NCBI RefSeq assembly: GCF_028737215.1
Contig: NZ_JAQZAM010000008.1
Location: forward strand, 62,001-126,000
DNA length: 64,000 nucleotides
DNA from: Actinomycetospora chibensis
GTDB lineage: Bacteria; Actinomycetota; Actinomycetes; Mycobacteriales; Pseudonocardiaceae
Direction: 5' to 3'
Both the position numbers and the translations under genes were made by a program. The notes under the pieces are model-generated. The model searched no databases and was not told the DNA's origin. It saw nothing but the letters and a program-made list of their open reading frames with translations. Below are positions 47,687 to 56,653 of this stretch, in pieces; positions within the stretch are counted from its first letter, which is position 1; each line of letters begins with the position of its first letter.

Positions 47687-48832
47687 ATGCCCGGCGAGCA
47701 CACCCTCGGCGACCTCGTCGAGATCGACGACCGCACCGTCCTGGTGATCGGGCAGGAGCTCGACGTCGCCCACGAGCAGCCGGACGTCGGCCACGCGCTC
47801 GTGCACCGCGCGGGGGAGTACCTGGTCCTCGTCGACACGGGCGTGACGGAGGCCTTCCGCGCCGCCCTACGGGCGGCGGTCGACCGGGTCGGGCCCTGGT
47901 CGCGGCTGCTGCTGCTCACCACGCACGGCCACACCGACCACGTCGGCAACAACGACCTCGTCGACGAGCTCGCCGCCGAGCGTGGCTTGCCGGCGGAGCA
48001 CTGGGTCCCGGCGCGGGACCTCGCGCAGATGCGCGACCCGGTCACCTACTGGGAGCACGCCTTCGAGCGGATCGCCGGCGTGGCCGCGCTGCCGGCGCCC
48101 CCGGCGCTGGCCGCGAGAAAGATCGTCTCGCTGTTCCAGCCGCTGCGCCCGTTCGGCGCCACGACCCGGGCCTATGAGGAGCGCCCGCTCGAGCGCCTGC
48201 GGCTCGGCTCGGCGCGGATGACCGGGTGGTCCTTCGCCGACGGCGCCGTCCGCGTGCTGCGCAGCCAGGGGCACACCGCGGGGCACGTCGTCGTCCACCT
48301 GCGCGATACCGGCCTCGTCCACCTCGGCGACGAGGCCAACGGCGGCTGCGGGGCGATGCCCGACGCCGACCAGCTCAAGCTGCACACGGTCCTGGGCGCC
48401 GTCGCCACCGCGGTCGCCGACGGCGCGGTGGCGACCGTGACGCAGGCGCACGACGCCGCCGTCCGGCGCGGTGACGACGCGGTGGCCCATCTCGACGAGC
48501 TCGTCGACCAGGGCGTGGCCCTGCAGGACGCGGCACTGGAGGTCACCGCCGGCCACGAGCCGGTCGATCCGCACCGGTTCCTCGACGACTTCACCCGGAA
48601 GATCTCCGAGGTCGGCGGCGGGCCGAACCCGAACCCCGTGTTCACCGGGATGATGGCGGTGAACGTGCTCGCCGAGATCGGCCTGCGGCCCGACCGCGGT
48701 CGCGACGACCAGTCCTGGTCGCGCCCCGCGCCGACCGACCCGGAGCCGGTCGCGGGGATGCCCCACGGCCTCGCCCTCCTGCCGGCCGCCGCGGCGATGG
48801 TCGGCTGGAAGCTGCGGGGACGGGACAGGTGA
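47687..48832 (+). CDS. Metallo-beta-lactamase-fold hydrolase
   Basis: 381 residues from ATG 47687 with CGGAGAGG upstream. The metal motif THGHTDHVGN, the second histidine region QGHTAGHVVVHL and HLGDEANGG are present, giving a two-metal site. The final 60 residues resemble a loosely conserved tail ending in a weakly hydrophobic segment. It is translationally coupled (GTGA) to an MFS exporter. The 180-base gap before it (47507-47686) has no gene or clear motif. Confidence 0.85.
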   Translation: MPGEHTLGDLVEIDDRTVLVIGQELDVAHEQPDVGHALVHRAGEYLVLVDTGVTEAFRAALRAAVDRVGPWSRLLLLTTHGHTDHVGNNDLVDELAAERGLPAEHWVPARDLAQMRDPVTYWEHAFERIAGVAALPAPPALAARKIVSLFQPLRPFGATTRAYEERPLERLRLGSARMTGWSFADGAVRVLRSQGHTAGHVVVHLRDTGLVHLGDEANGGCGAMPDADQLKLHTVLGAVATAVADGAVATVTQAHDAAVRRGDDAVAHLDELVDQGVALQDAALEVTAGHEPVDPHRFLDDFTRKISEVGGGPNPNPVFTGMMAVNVLAEIGLRPDRGRDDQSWSRPAPTDPEPVAGMPHGLALLPAAAAMVGWKLRGRDR

Positions 48833-50289
48833 GCGCACCGGCGGGCGAGGTGTCGCCCCAGCGGTGGCTGGTCCTCGTCGCGATGACCGGCTCGCTGTCG
48901 ATGATCATGCTCGACCAGACGGTGGTGTCGGTCGCCCTGCCGACGATGGGGCGCGACCTGTCGCTGTCGCCGGGCGCGCAGCAGTGGGTGGTCAACGCCT
49001 ACGTCCTGGCGCTCGCGGCCCTGGTGGCCCTCGGGGGCAAGGCCGCGGACCTGCTCGGTCCGCGGCGGGCGTTCCGGTCCGGGGTGAGCCTGTTCTTCCT
49101 CGCCTCCGTCGGCTGCGGGCTGGCCCCGGCGGGGGAGTTCGGCGAGGCGACGATCCTCGCCTGCCGGACGCTGCAGGGGGCCGGAGCGGCGCTGATGGTG
49201 CCGGTGTCGGGCGCGATCGTCATCGCCTCGTTCGGGCCGGGGGAGCGCGGGCGGGCCATGGCGATCTTCGCCGGCATCAGCCAGATCTTCGTGGCGCTCG
49301 GGCCGCTCATCGGCGGGCTCCTCACCGAGTACGTGTCCTGGCGCGCGGTGTTCTTCCTCAACGTCCCGGTCGGCATCGCGACGCTCGTGCTCGTCGCAAT
49401 CGCCCCGGTCCCCGCGGCGCGCGTCCCCGGGGCCGCCGTCCGGCCCCTCGACGTGCTGCTCGTCGTGGCGGGTCTGGCCGCGACGACGTTCGGGATCCAG
49501 CTCGCGGGCACCGACGGCCTCTCGTCGCCGCTGGTCCCGGCCCTGCTCGTCGGCGGGCTCGCGGCGACGGGCTGGTTCGTCGTGCGCCAGGTGCGGGCGG
49601 CCGACCCGCTGATCCACGTCCGGCTGTTCACCGACCGCGCCTTCACCGGTGACGCCGCCGTCATGGGGTTCGTGCAGTTCGGGCTGCTCGGCCTGGTGCT
49701 CTACAGCTCGATCTACCTGCAGGAACTGCTCGGCTTCGGACCCATGGCGGCCGGGCTCGCCGTCCTGCCGCTGATCCTGCCGCTCACCGTGGCCGCCCAG
49801 CTCGGAGGACGCTGGTTCGACCGAGCAGGCGTCCGCGGTCCGGTGATCACCGGCCTGGTCCTCTGCGCGGTCGGGACCGTCCTCTGGCTGCTCGCGCTGC
49901 CGGGCCTGGAGTACGCCCTCCAGACGCCCGGGATGGCCCTGGTCGGCATCGGTCTCGGGCTGACGCTGTCGCCGACCAACACCGACGCGCTCGCCCGTGT
50001 CGGCGTCTCGGAGCGCACCCAGGCCTCGGGGGTCGTGCAGACCGTCCGCCAGCTCGGCGGCACGCTCGGCGTCGCGGTCATCGGTGCCGTGGTGATCGCG
50101 GCGGACGGGGAGACGCCGGGGCAGACCGCCGCGCCGTCCGGGATCGCCGCCGGGTTCTGGGTCGCGGCGGTGGCGTTCGCGCTCGCCGCGCTGGTCGGCG
50201 CGACCCTCCTGGCCCGGCGCGACACGCCCGTGCCTACCGGAACGGTCAAGCTACCCGCGAGTAGAGACCCATCCCTCGGGTCGGGGTGA
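48829..50289 (+). CDS. MFS exporter, DHA2 (EmrB/QacA) family
   Basis: 486 residues with about 14 membrane helices. Helix 1 motif MIMLDQTVVSVALPTMGRDL (motif D1), loop motif GGKAADLLGPRR (motif A) and LGPLIGGLLTEYVSWRAVFFLNVPVG (motif C) define the DHA2 drug:H+ antiporter family. It overlaps the metallo-hydrolase gene, suggesting the hydrolase acts on the exported compound or a precursor. Confidence 0.92.
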   Translation: MSAPAGEVSPQRWLVLVAMTGSLSMIMLDQTVVSVALPTMGRDLSLSPGAQQWVVNAYVLALAALVALGGKAADLLGPRRAFRSGVSLFFLASVGCGLAPAGEFGEATILACRTLQGAGAALMVPVSGAIVIASFGPGERGRAMAIFAGISQIFVALGPLIGGLLTEYVSWRAVFFLNVPVGIATLVLVAIAPVPAARVPGAAVRPLDVLLVVAGLAATTFGIQLAGTDGLSSPLVPALLVGGLAATGWFVVRQVRAADPLIHVRLFTDRAFTGDAAVMGFVQFGLLGLVLYSSIYLQELLGFGPMAAGLAVLPLILPLTVAAQLGGRWFDRAGVRGPVITGLVLCAVGTVLWLLALPGLEYALQTPGMALVGIGLGLTLSPTNTDALARVGVSERTQASGVVQTVRQLGGTLGVAVIGAVVIAADGETPGQTAAPSGIAAGFWVAAVAFALAALVGATLLARRDTPVPTGTVKLPASRDPSLGSG

Positions 50290-50349
50290 GACGCCGCCGC
50301 GCATGGCAGGATCGCGCCCGGACAACCGTCGTCGGCAGGAAGGTCGGAC

Positions 50350-52134
50350 GTGGCGCGCGAATTCGCCCGGGTGGGAGTGGTCGGTCTCGGCACCATGGGG
50401 GCGGGCATCGTCGAGGTGTTCGCCCGCGCGGGGATCGAGGTGGTCGCCGTCGAGGTCGAGGCCGCCGCCGCGGACCACGGCCGCGAGACCCTCGAGGCCT
50501 CGACCCAGCGGGCCGTGGACCGCTCCAAGCTCGCCGCCGAGGACCGCGAGGCGCTGCTGTCCCGCGTGCGCGTCACCACCAACCTCGACGACCTCGCCGA
50601 CGCCGACCTCGTGGTCGAGGCCGTCCCCGAGCGCCTCGAGCTCAAGGCCGAGGTGTTCGGCGCGCTGGACAAGGTGTGCGGCCCGGAGACGATCTTCGCG
50701 TCCAACACCTCGTCGCTGTCGATCACCGAGCTGTCGGTGCGCACCGAGCGGCCGCACCAGGTCGTCGGCATGCACTTCTTCAACCCCGCGCCCGTCCAGG
50801 CGCTGGTCGAGGTCGTGCGCACCGTCGTCACCGACCCCGAGGTGCTCTCCGACGTCACCGCCCTGGCCGTGACGCTCGGCAAGAGCCCGGTGGTGTGCGG
50901 CGACCGCGCCGGGTTCATCGCCAACAACCTGCTCTTCACCTACCTCAACCAGGCCGTGGGCATGTTCGAGGCCCACTACGCCGGGCGCGAGGACCTCGAC
51001 GCGGCCATGCGCTTCGGCTGCGGCTACCCGATGGGCCCGCTCGCGCTGATGGACCTCATCGGCCTCGACACGGCCTACGAGATCCTCGACACGATGTACA
51101 AGCAGTCGCGCAACCAGCGGCACGCGCCGGCCCCGATCCTCAAGCAGATGATCACCGCCGGCCTGCTGGGCCGGAAGTCCGGGCGCGGCTTCTACACCTA
51201 CGCCGCCCCCGGATCGCCCGAGGTGGTCGCGGACTCGCTGACCCCGCCGCCGCCCGGCCAGGAGGCCGTCGACCAGCGCGCGATCTCGACGGTCGGCGTC
51301 GTCGGCACCGGGACGATGGCCACCGGCATCGCCGAGGTGTTCGCGAAGGCCGGGTACGACGTCGTGGTCCGCGCGCGCACCGAGGCCAAGGGCGAGGGCG
51401 TCGTCGCCGGCATCCGGAAGTCGCTGGAGAAGGCGGTGGTCAAGGGCAAGCTCAGCGAGTCCGCCCGCGACGAGACCCTCGCCCGCGTCCGCCCGACGAC
51501 GACGTTCGACGACCTCGCGGGCGCCGACCTCGTCGTGGAGGCCGTCGCCGAGGACCTCGAGGTCAAGCAGGCCGTCTTCGGGGCGCTCGACGATGTCTGC
51601 AAGCCCGGCGCGATCCTCGCCACCACCACGTCGTCGCTGCCGGTGGTCGAGTGCGCCGCGGCGACCCATCGCCCCGACGACGTCATCGGGATGCACTTCT
51701 TCAACCCGGCGTCGGTGATGAAGCTGGTCGAGATCGTCAGCCCGATCACGACCTCGCCGGACGTGACGTCGACCGTGCGGGCGGTCACGGCGAAGATCGG
51801 CAAGCACCCGGTCCTCTGCGGCGACCGCGCCGGCTTCATCGTCAACGCCCTGCTCTTCCCGTACCTCAACGACGCGACGGCGATGCTCGAGGCGAACTAT
51901 GCCACCGCCGACGACATCGACTCGGCCATGAAGAACGGCTGTGGCCTGCCCATGGGGCCGTTCGCGCTGCTCGACGTCGTGGGTCTCGACGTGTCGCTCG
52001 CGATCGAGCGGTCGCTCTACCTGGAGTTCCGCGTGCCCGGGTTCGCCCCGGCGCCGCTGCTCGAGCACCTCGTCACCGCCGGCCGCCTGGGCCGCAAGAC
52101 CGGCCAGGGCTTCCGGGACTACCAGAAGAAGTAG
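50350..52134 (+). CDS. Duplicated 3-hydroxybutyryl-CoA dehydrogenase (two fused copies)
   Basis: 594 residues, two complete 3-hydroxyacyl-CoA dehydrogenases in tandem. Each has the NAD motif (VGLGTMGAGIVEVFARAG; VGTGTMATGIAEVFAKAG), ADLVVEAV, the catalytic His in VGMHFFNPAPV / IGMHFFNPASV, GDRAGFIANNLLF / GDRAGFIVNALLF, and the C-terminal helix domain ending GRKSGRGFYTY / GRKTGQGFRDY. It interconverts acetoacetyl-CoA and 3-hydroxybutyryl-CoA, feeding crotonyl-CoA to Ccr. GTG 50350 follows AGGAAGG. Both halves keep all key residues, so both may be active. Confidence 0.93.
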   Translation: MAREFARVGVVGLGTMGAGIVEVFARAGIEVVAVEVEAAAADHGRETLEASTQRAVDRSKLAAEDREALLSRVRVTTNLDDLADADLVVEAVPERLELKAEVFGALDKVCGPETIFASNTSSLSITELSVRTERPHQVVGMHFFNPAPVQALVEVVRTVVTDPEVLSDVTALAVTLGKSPVVCGDRAGFIANNLLFTYLNQAVGMFEAHYAGREDLDAAMRFGCGYPMGPLALMDLIGLDTAYEILDTMYKQSRNQRHAPAPILKQMITAGLLGRKSGRGFYTYAAPGSPEVVADSLTPPPPGQEAVDQRAISTVGVVGTGTMATGIAEVFAKAGYDVVVRARTEAKGEGVVAGIRKSLEKAVVKGKLSESARDETLARVRPTTTFDDLAGADLVVEAVAEDLEVKQAVFGALDDVCKPGAILATTTSSLPVVECAAATHRPDDVIGMHFFNPASVMKLVEIVSPITTSPDVTSTVRAVTAKIGKHPVLCGDRAGFIVNALLFPYLNDATAMLEANYATADDIDSAMKNGCGLPMGPFALLDVVGLDVSLAIERSLYLEFRVPGFAPAPLLEHLVTAGRLGRKTGQGFRDYQKK

Positions 52135-52148
52135 GTCTCCCGCGCCCG

Positions 52149-52433
52149 ATGGCCCGCCGCTCGCGTCGCCACCCCGTTCGCCCCGCACCGGCCCCTCCGC
52201 CGCTGCGGGGCGGCTGGGTGCGCGAGGAGGGCGGCTGGACGGTGCGATCGATCAGCGGGACGGCCGCGACGAAGACCTACCGCTGTCCGGGCTGCCACCA
52301 GGAGATCCCGCCGCGCACGCCGCACGTGGTCGCGTGGCCTGCCGACGAGGTCGAGGACGACGACAGCGCCAACAGCGAGCGCCGGCACTGGCACACCGGA
52401 TGCTGGCGCCGGGAGCGCGCCCGGTCCGGGTGA
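52149..52433 (+). CDS. Conserved actinobacterial zinc-ribbon-like protein
   Basis: 94 residues from ATG 52149. A basic Pro-rich N-terminus is followed by TAATKTYRCPGCHQEIPPRTPHVVAWPAD and a late RRHWHTGCW; the CxxC, His and Cys residues probably bind zinc. Proteins of this pattern are widespread in actinobacteria and often mislabelled ATP/GTP-binding. The function is unknown. It lies 14 bases after the dehydrogenase gene. Confidence 0.75.
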   Translation: MARRSRRHPVRPAPAPPPLRGGWVREEGGWTVRSISGTAATKTYRCPGCHQEIPPRTPHVVAWPADEVEDDDSANSERRHWHTGCWRRERARSG

Positions 52434-52437
52434 GCCG

Positions 52438-53595
52438 CTAGCGCGTGGGCGCGCCGGTGCGCTGCTCGGGCGCCTGGGCCCCGCCGAGGTCGCCGCCGTG
52501 CCCGTTGCCCGCCTCACCGTGCGGGGTCGGTGAGGGACGCGGGGCGGAGGCCGGCGGGTCGGGCAGGACCGGGCGCTGCTCGGTGCCGCCCTCGTCGGGG
52601 AACGCGTCGACGGCGGGCAGGGCGCCCAGTGCCGCGCGCAGCATGTTCAGCTGCCCACCCACGCGGTCACGCAGCCGCCGCATCTCGGCGACCTCGGCGT
52701 CGGCCTCGCGCAGCCGGCGGCGGGCCTCCTCGGCGGCGTCCTGCACGTGCTTCTCGGCGCGCTCCTTCGAGGCCTGCTCGTCGGCCTCCAGCTGGCGCAT
52801 CGCCTCCCGGCGGCGGGCGGCCATGGCCACCGAGAAGTCGGTCTCGACCTGCTCGCGGGTCGCCCGGCCCTCGGCGTCGAGGCGGTCGCGCTCCTGCTCG
52901 GACTCGGTGCGCAGGCGCGCGGCCTCGGCCCGCGCCCCGTCCATGAGCGCGCGGTGCTCGTCCTCCATCGCCCGGCGGCGCCGGTCGTTGTCGGCGAGGC
53001 CCTCGTCGTAGCGGGTGCGCGCCCGCTCGGCGTCCGCCTCGGCGCGCTCGTGCAGCTCACGGGCCTGCCGACGGGCCTCGTCGAGCGTGCCGCGGGCCTG
53101 GTCCTCGGCCTCCTGCACCGTGGAGCGGGCCTGCTCCTCGGCGTGCTCGACCGTGCGGCGGGCGCGGTCCTCGGCGCCGGCGACGACGGTGCGCGCGTGC
53201 TCGTCCGCCTCGCCGGTCTTGCGGCGGGCGTACTCGTCGGCGTCCGCGCGGACGCTGCGAGCCGCCTCGGCGGCGTCGTCGCGCATCGCGCGGGTCTCGT
53301 CCTGGGCCAGGCGCAGCATGCGCTGGAGGCGCTCCGAGAGCCCCTCCATGGTGTCCGGCGGCGCGGAGAGCCGGTCGACCTGGGCCCGCAGGTCCTCCAC
53401 GTAGGCGCGGTGGTGGTCCAGCGCGCGGGCGAGCTCGGTGGCCTGGGCCACCGCGGCGTCGCGGTCGGCGGTGAGGATCCGCAGGTCGGCCTCGACGCGG
53501 TCGAGGTGCTCCTCGACCTGGCCGCGGTCGTATCCGCGGCGCACGACGTCGAAGCCGGTCCCCAGCGGCAACAGCTCGTGCTCGTCGGACGGCAT
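52438..53595 (-). CDS. DivIVA-domain coiled-coil protein (Scy/FilP/Wag31-like)
   Basis: About 385 residues from ATG 53595 (GTG 53604 is also possible). The N-terminal GFDVVRRGYDRGQVEEHLDRVEADLRIL is a DivIVA-like membrane-curvature domain; residues 60-310 are a nearly unbroken coiled coil rich in Ala, Glu, Arg and Asp; the C-terminus is Pro-rich and disordered. Such proteins organise polar growth in actinomycetes. In Streptomyces coelicolor the scaffold genes filP and scy also lie next to the methylmalonyl-CoA epimerase gene (from memory), which fits this location beside ccr and the epimerase. Confidence 0.8.
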   Translation of the reverse strand: MPSDEHELLPLGTGFDVVRRGYDRGQVEEHLDRVEADLRILTADRDAAVAQATELARALDHHRAYVEDLRAQVDRLSAPPDTMEGLSERLQRMLRLAQDETRAMRDDAAEAARSVRADADEYARRKTGEADEHARTVVAGAEDRARRTVEHAEEQARSTVQEAEDQARGTLDEARRQARELHERAEADAERARTRYDEGLADNDRRRRAMEDEHRALMDGARAEAARLRTESEQERDRLDAEGRATREQVETDFSVAMAARRREAMRQLEADEQASKERAEKHVQDAAEEARRRLREADAEVAEMRRLRDRVGGQLNMLRAALGALPAVDAFPDEGGTEQRPVLPDPPASAPRPSPTPHGEAGNGHGGDLGGAQAPEQRTGAPTR

Positions 53596-53659
53596 GCGGG
53601 TCACGGTACCGGCGGCGCGGGGGCCGCTCCACGGACGGGTGAGGCCGAACGGATGGTCC

Positions 53660-54991
53660 TCACACCCCGCGGAAGCGGTTGATCGAGGCCTCGTGCTGCG
53701 CGCGCTTCTCGGTGTCCGTGACGCCGAGGCCCTCCTCGGGAGCGAGGCAGAGCACGCCGACCTTGCCCTGGTGGTTGTTGTGGTGGACGTCGTTGGCCGC
53801 CTCGCCGGTCTCCTCCAGCGCGTAGGTCTTCGACACCGTGGGGTGGATCTTCCCCTGGGCCACCAGGCGGTTCGCCAGGTAGGCCTCCTTGTAGTTCGCG
53901 AAGTGCGACCCGATGATCCGCTTGAGGTTCATCCACAGGTACCGGTTGTCGTACTGGTGCATGAAGCCCGACGTGGAGGCGCAGGTGACGATCGTGCCGC
54001 CGCGCTTGGCGACGTAGACCGAGGCGCCGAAGGTCTCGCGGCCCGGGTGCTCGAACACGATGTCGGGGTCGTCGCCGCCGGTCAGCTCACGGATCTTCGA
54101 GCCGAACCGCTTCCACTCGCGCGGGTCCTGGGTCTCGGGGTCCGACCAGAACTTGTAGCCCTCGGCGGAGCGGTCGATGATCAGCTCGGCGCCCATCTTG
54201 CGGCAGAGCTCGGCCTTCTCGGGCGAGGAGACGACGCAGACCGGGGTCGCGCCGCCGTTGAGCGCGAACTGGGTCGCGTAGGAGCCGAGACCGCCCGACG
54301 CGCCCCAGATCAGGACGACGTCGCCCTGGGTCATGTTGGCGCCGTGGGGGCTGACCAGCTGGCGGTACGCCGTGGAGTTGACCAGGCCGGGGGACGCGGA
54401 CTCCTCCCAGGTGAGGTGCTCGGGCTTCGGCATCAGCTGGTTGGTCTTCACCAGCGCGACGTCGGCCAGGCCGCCGAAGTTCGTCTCGAAGCCCCAGATG
54501 CGCTGCTCCGGGTCCATCATCGTGTCGTCGTGGCCCGCGGGGCTCTCCAGCTCCACCGAGAGGCAGTGCGCGACGACCTTGTCGCCCGGCTTCCACATCT
54601 GCACGCCGGCGCCGACCTTGAGGACGACGCCGGAGAGGTCGGAGCCGACGACGTGGTACGGCAGGTCGTGGCGCTTGGCGAGCTCGGAGATGCGGCCGTA
54701 GCGCCGGAGGAAGCCGAAGGTGGACACGGGCTCGAAGATCGAGGTCCACACGGTGTTGTAGTTGATCGCGCTCGCCATCACGGCGACGAGGGCCTCACCG
54801 GGTGCGACCTCGGGCGTCGGCACCTCGTCGAGGTGCAGCGACTTGCGCGGGTCCTTCTCGCGCGAGGCCATCCCCTCGAACATGTCGGCCTCGTCGGCGT
54901 GGACGGTGATGCCCCGGTAGGACTCGGGGACCGACAGACCGGCGAGGGCGGCGGTGTCGTCGGCGAGGATGGCGTCGCGGATGTCCTGCAC
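53660..54991 (-). CDS. ccr: Crotonyl-CoA carboxylase/reductase
   Basis: About 443 residues from GTG 54991, with GGAGG eight bases upstream; the frame extends to 55156 but that part is low-complexity. This zinc-less MDR enzyme reductively carboxylates crotonyl-CoA to ethylmalonyl-CoA with NADPH and CO2. Ccr landmarks are SAINYNTVWTSIFEP, VVGSDLSGVVLKVG, WGFETNFGGLADVALVKTNQL, the nucleotide motif IWGASGGLGSYATQFAL, and the late YALEETGEAANDVHHNNHQGK. It is the defining enzyme of the ethylmalonyl-CoA pathway. Confidence 0.95.
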   Translation of the reverse strand: MQDIRDAILADDTAALAGLSVPESYRGITVHADEADMFEGMASREKDPRKSLHLDEVPTPEVAPGEALVAVMASAINYNTVWTSIFEPVSTFGFLRRYGRISELAKRHDLPYHVVGSDLSGVVLKVGAGVQMWKPGDKVVAHCLSVELESPAGHDDTMMDPEQRIWGFETNFGGLADVALVKTNQLMPKPEHLTWEESASPGLVNSTAYRQLVSPHGANMTQGDVVLIWGASGGLGSYATQFALNGGATPVCVVSSPEKAELCRKMGAELIIDRSAEGYKFWSDPETQDPREWKRFGSKIRELTGGDDPDIVFEHPGRETFGASVYVAKRGGTIVTCASTSGFMHQYDNRYLWMNLKRIIGSHFANYKEAYLANRLVAQGKIHPTVSKTYALEETGEAANDVHHNNHQGKVGVLCLAPEEGLGVTDTEKRAQHEASINRFRGV

Positions 54992-55112
54992 GGTTCTTGC
55001 CTCCGGATGTGTGCGGTCGCCGCAGGCTACCGGTGGGTAACGTTTCTGGGGACCGGGGTGTGAGCGGGTCGGTGGGCGCGGCTCAGTGCACTGCGGCTCG
55101 GTGGTCGGCGGC

Positions 55113-55562
55113 TCAGTGCTCGGCCGCGGGCTCGACGAGCTCGACGAGGACGCCACCGGCGTCCTTGGGGTGGACGAAGTTGACGCGGGAGCCTGCCGTT
55201 CCCCGGCGCGGGGCGTCGTAGAGCAGGCGCAGCCCCTTCTCCCGCAGCGCCGCGGCGCTCGCCTCGACGTCGGTGACGCGGTAGGCCACCTGCTGGAGTC
55301 CGGGGCCGTTGCGGTCCAGGAACTTCGCGATCGTCGACGACTCGTTCGCCGGCGCCAGCAGCTGCACCGCCGGGCCCGAGTCGTCGCCGGGTGCGTGGAG
55401 CATCGCCTCGCGCACCCCCTGTTCCTCGTTGACCTCCTGGTGGGTCGCGACGAGGCCGAGGTTCTCGGCGTACCAGGCGATCGCGGTGTCGAGGTCGGCG
55501 ACGGCGATGCCCACGTGGTCGATCGTCGTGATCCCGCTCGCGCTCAGGTCGTCGGATGGCAT
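55113..55562 (-). CDS. mce: Methylmalonyl-CoA / ethylmalonyl-CoA epimerase
   Basis: 149-residue VOC-fold epimerase: metal ligand His in ITTIDHVGIAVADLD, a Gln in AVQLLAP, a His in QQVAYRV-adjacent strands, and the C-terminal Glu in GGVLVELVEP. It interconverts the 2R and 2S forms of methyl- and ethylmalonyl-CoA. On the minus strand it is upstream of ccr, separated by 121 bases, and divergent from meaB. In mycobacteria the same gene lies just after nucS. Confidence 0.92.
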   Translation of the reverse strand: MPSDDLSASGITTIDHVGIAVADLDTAIAWYAENLGLVATHQEVNEEQGVREAMLHAPGDDSGPAVQLLAPANESSTIAKFLDRNGPGLQQVAYRVTDVEASAAALREKGLRLLYDAPRRGTAGSRVNFVHPKDAGGVLVELVEPAAEH

Positions 55563-55663
55563 GGCGCGCACCCTAACCGTCTGAATCGAACTGCCACCCC
55601 CGTGACGCAGCGCACGCTTGATTTCCCAAGCTCCATCCGGCGATGGGTCCCGGTCGCGGTGGG

Positions 55664-55669
55664 TAACGT
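55664..55669 (+). promoter_or_regulatory. -10 box of meaB (leaderless type), within a 13-base motif shared with the ccr upstream region
   Basis: TAACGT eight bases before the GTG at 55678. It is part of CGGTGGGTAACGT (55657-55669), which also occurs at 55031-55043 upstream of ccr. Confidence 0.45.
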
Positions 55670-55677
55670 GGCGCGCC

Positions 55678-56631
55678 GTGGATCTGGACCGTCTGGTGGC
55701 CGACGCACGCGAGGGCAGCCCGCGGGCGGTGGGGCGGCTGATCTCGCTGGTCGAGGACGGCAGTCCCCGACTCCGGGAGCTGGCCGCGGCTCTCGCCCCG
55801 CACACCGGGCGCGCCCGTGTGGTGGGCCTCACCGGCTCTCCGGGCGTCGGGAAGTCGACGACGACCTCCAGGCTGGTCTCCGCGCTGCGGGCCGACGACC
55901 GGCGCGTCGGCGTGCTCGCGGTCGACCCCAGCTCGCCGTTCTCGGGCGGGGCGCTGCTCGGCGATCGGGTCCGGATGGGTGACCACGCGACGGACCCGGG
56001 TGTGTTCATCCGATCGATGGCCACCCGCGGCCATCTGGGTGGTCTCGCGGCGGCGACGCCACAGGCCCTGCGCGTCCTCGACGCCGCCGGGTGCGACGTG
56101 ATCCTGGTCGAGACGGTGGGGGTGGGCCAGTCCGAGGTGGAGGTCGTGGCCCTGGCCGACACGACGGTCGTGCTCCTGGCTCCCGGGATGGGGGACTCCG
56201 TCCAGGCGGCCAAGGCCGGGATCCTCGAGGTGGCCGACGTCTTCGTGGTCAACAAGGCCGACCGGGACGGCGCGGACGCCACCGTGCAGGAGCTCCAGCA
56301 CATGATCTCGCTCAACCGCCGCGAGGTCGACGGCCCGTCCTGGCGCCCGCCCGTGGTGCGGACGGTGGCCGCCACGGGGCAGGGGATCGACGAGCTCGTC
56401 GCCGCGCTCGACCGGCACCGCACCTGGGCGGCCGACCACGACCTCCTCGCCGAGGGGCCCCGCCGCCGCGCCCGCGCCGAGATCGAGGCCATCGCCCTGG
56501 CCGACCTGCGCGCCCGTATCCGGGACATGTCGGGCTCGGCGACGCTGCCGGCCCTCGCCGAGCGTGTGGTCGCCGGCGAGCTCGACCCCTACGCCGCCGC
56601 CGACGAGGTCGTCGCCTCGGTGCGGACCTGA
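55678..56631 (+). CDS. meaB: MeaB-type GTPase, B12-mutase chaperone
   Basis: 317-residue G3E GTPase of the MeaB/ArgK family. Walker A is GSPGVGKS (53-60), switch region DPSSPFSGGALLGDRVRM, ILVETVGVGQSEVEV, and the base motif VVNKAD. It gates and repairs adenosylcobalamin in acyl-CoA mutases, here probably the ethylmalonyl-CoA mutase, together with the adenosyltransferase encoded 19 kb away. GTG start, no Shine-Dalgarno. Confidence 0.95.
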   Translation: MDLDRLVADAREGSPRAVGRLISLVEDGSPRLRELAAALAPHTGRARVVGLTGSPGVGKSTTTSRLVSALRADDRRVGVLAVDPSSPFSGGALLGDRVRMGDHATDPGVFIRSMATRGHLGGLAAATPQALRVLDAAGCDVILVETVGVGQSEVEVVALADTTVVLLAPGMGDSVQAAKAGILEVADVFVVNKADRDGADATVQELQHMISLNRREVDGPSWRPPVVRTVAATGQGIDELVAALDRHRTWAADHDLLAEGPRRRARAEIEAIALADLRARIRDMSGSATLPALAERVVAGELDPYAAADEVVASVRT

Positions 56632-56653
56632 GGGTCCGTCGGCTCTGGCCCTG

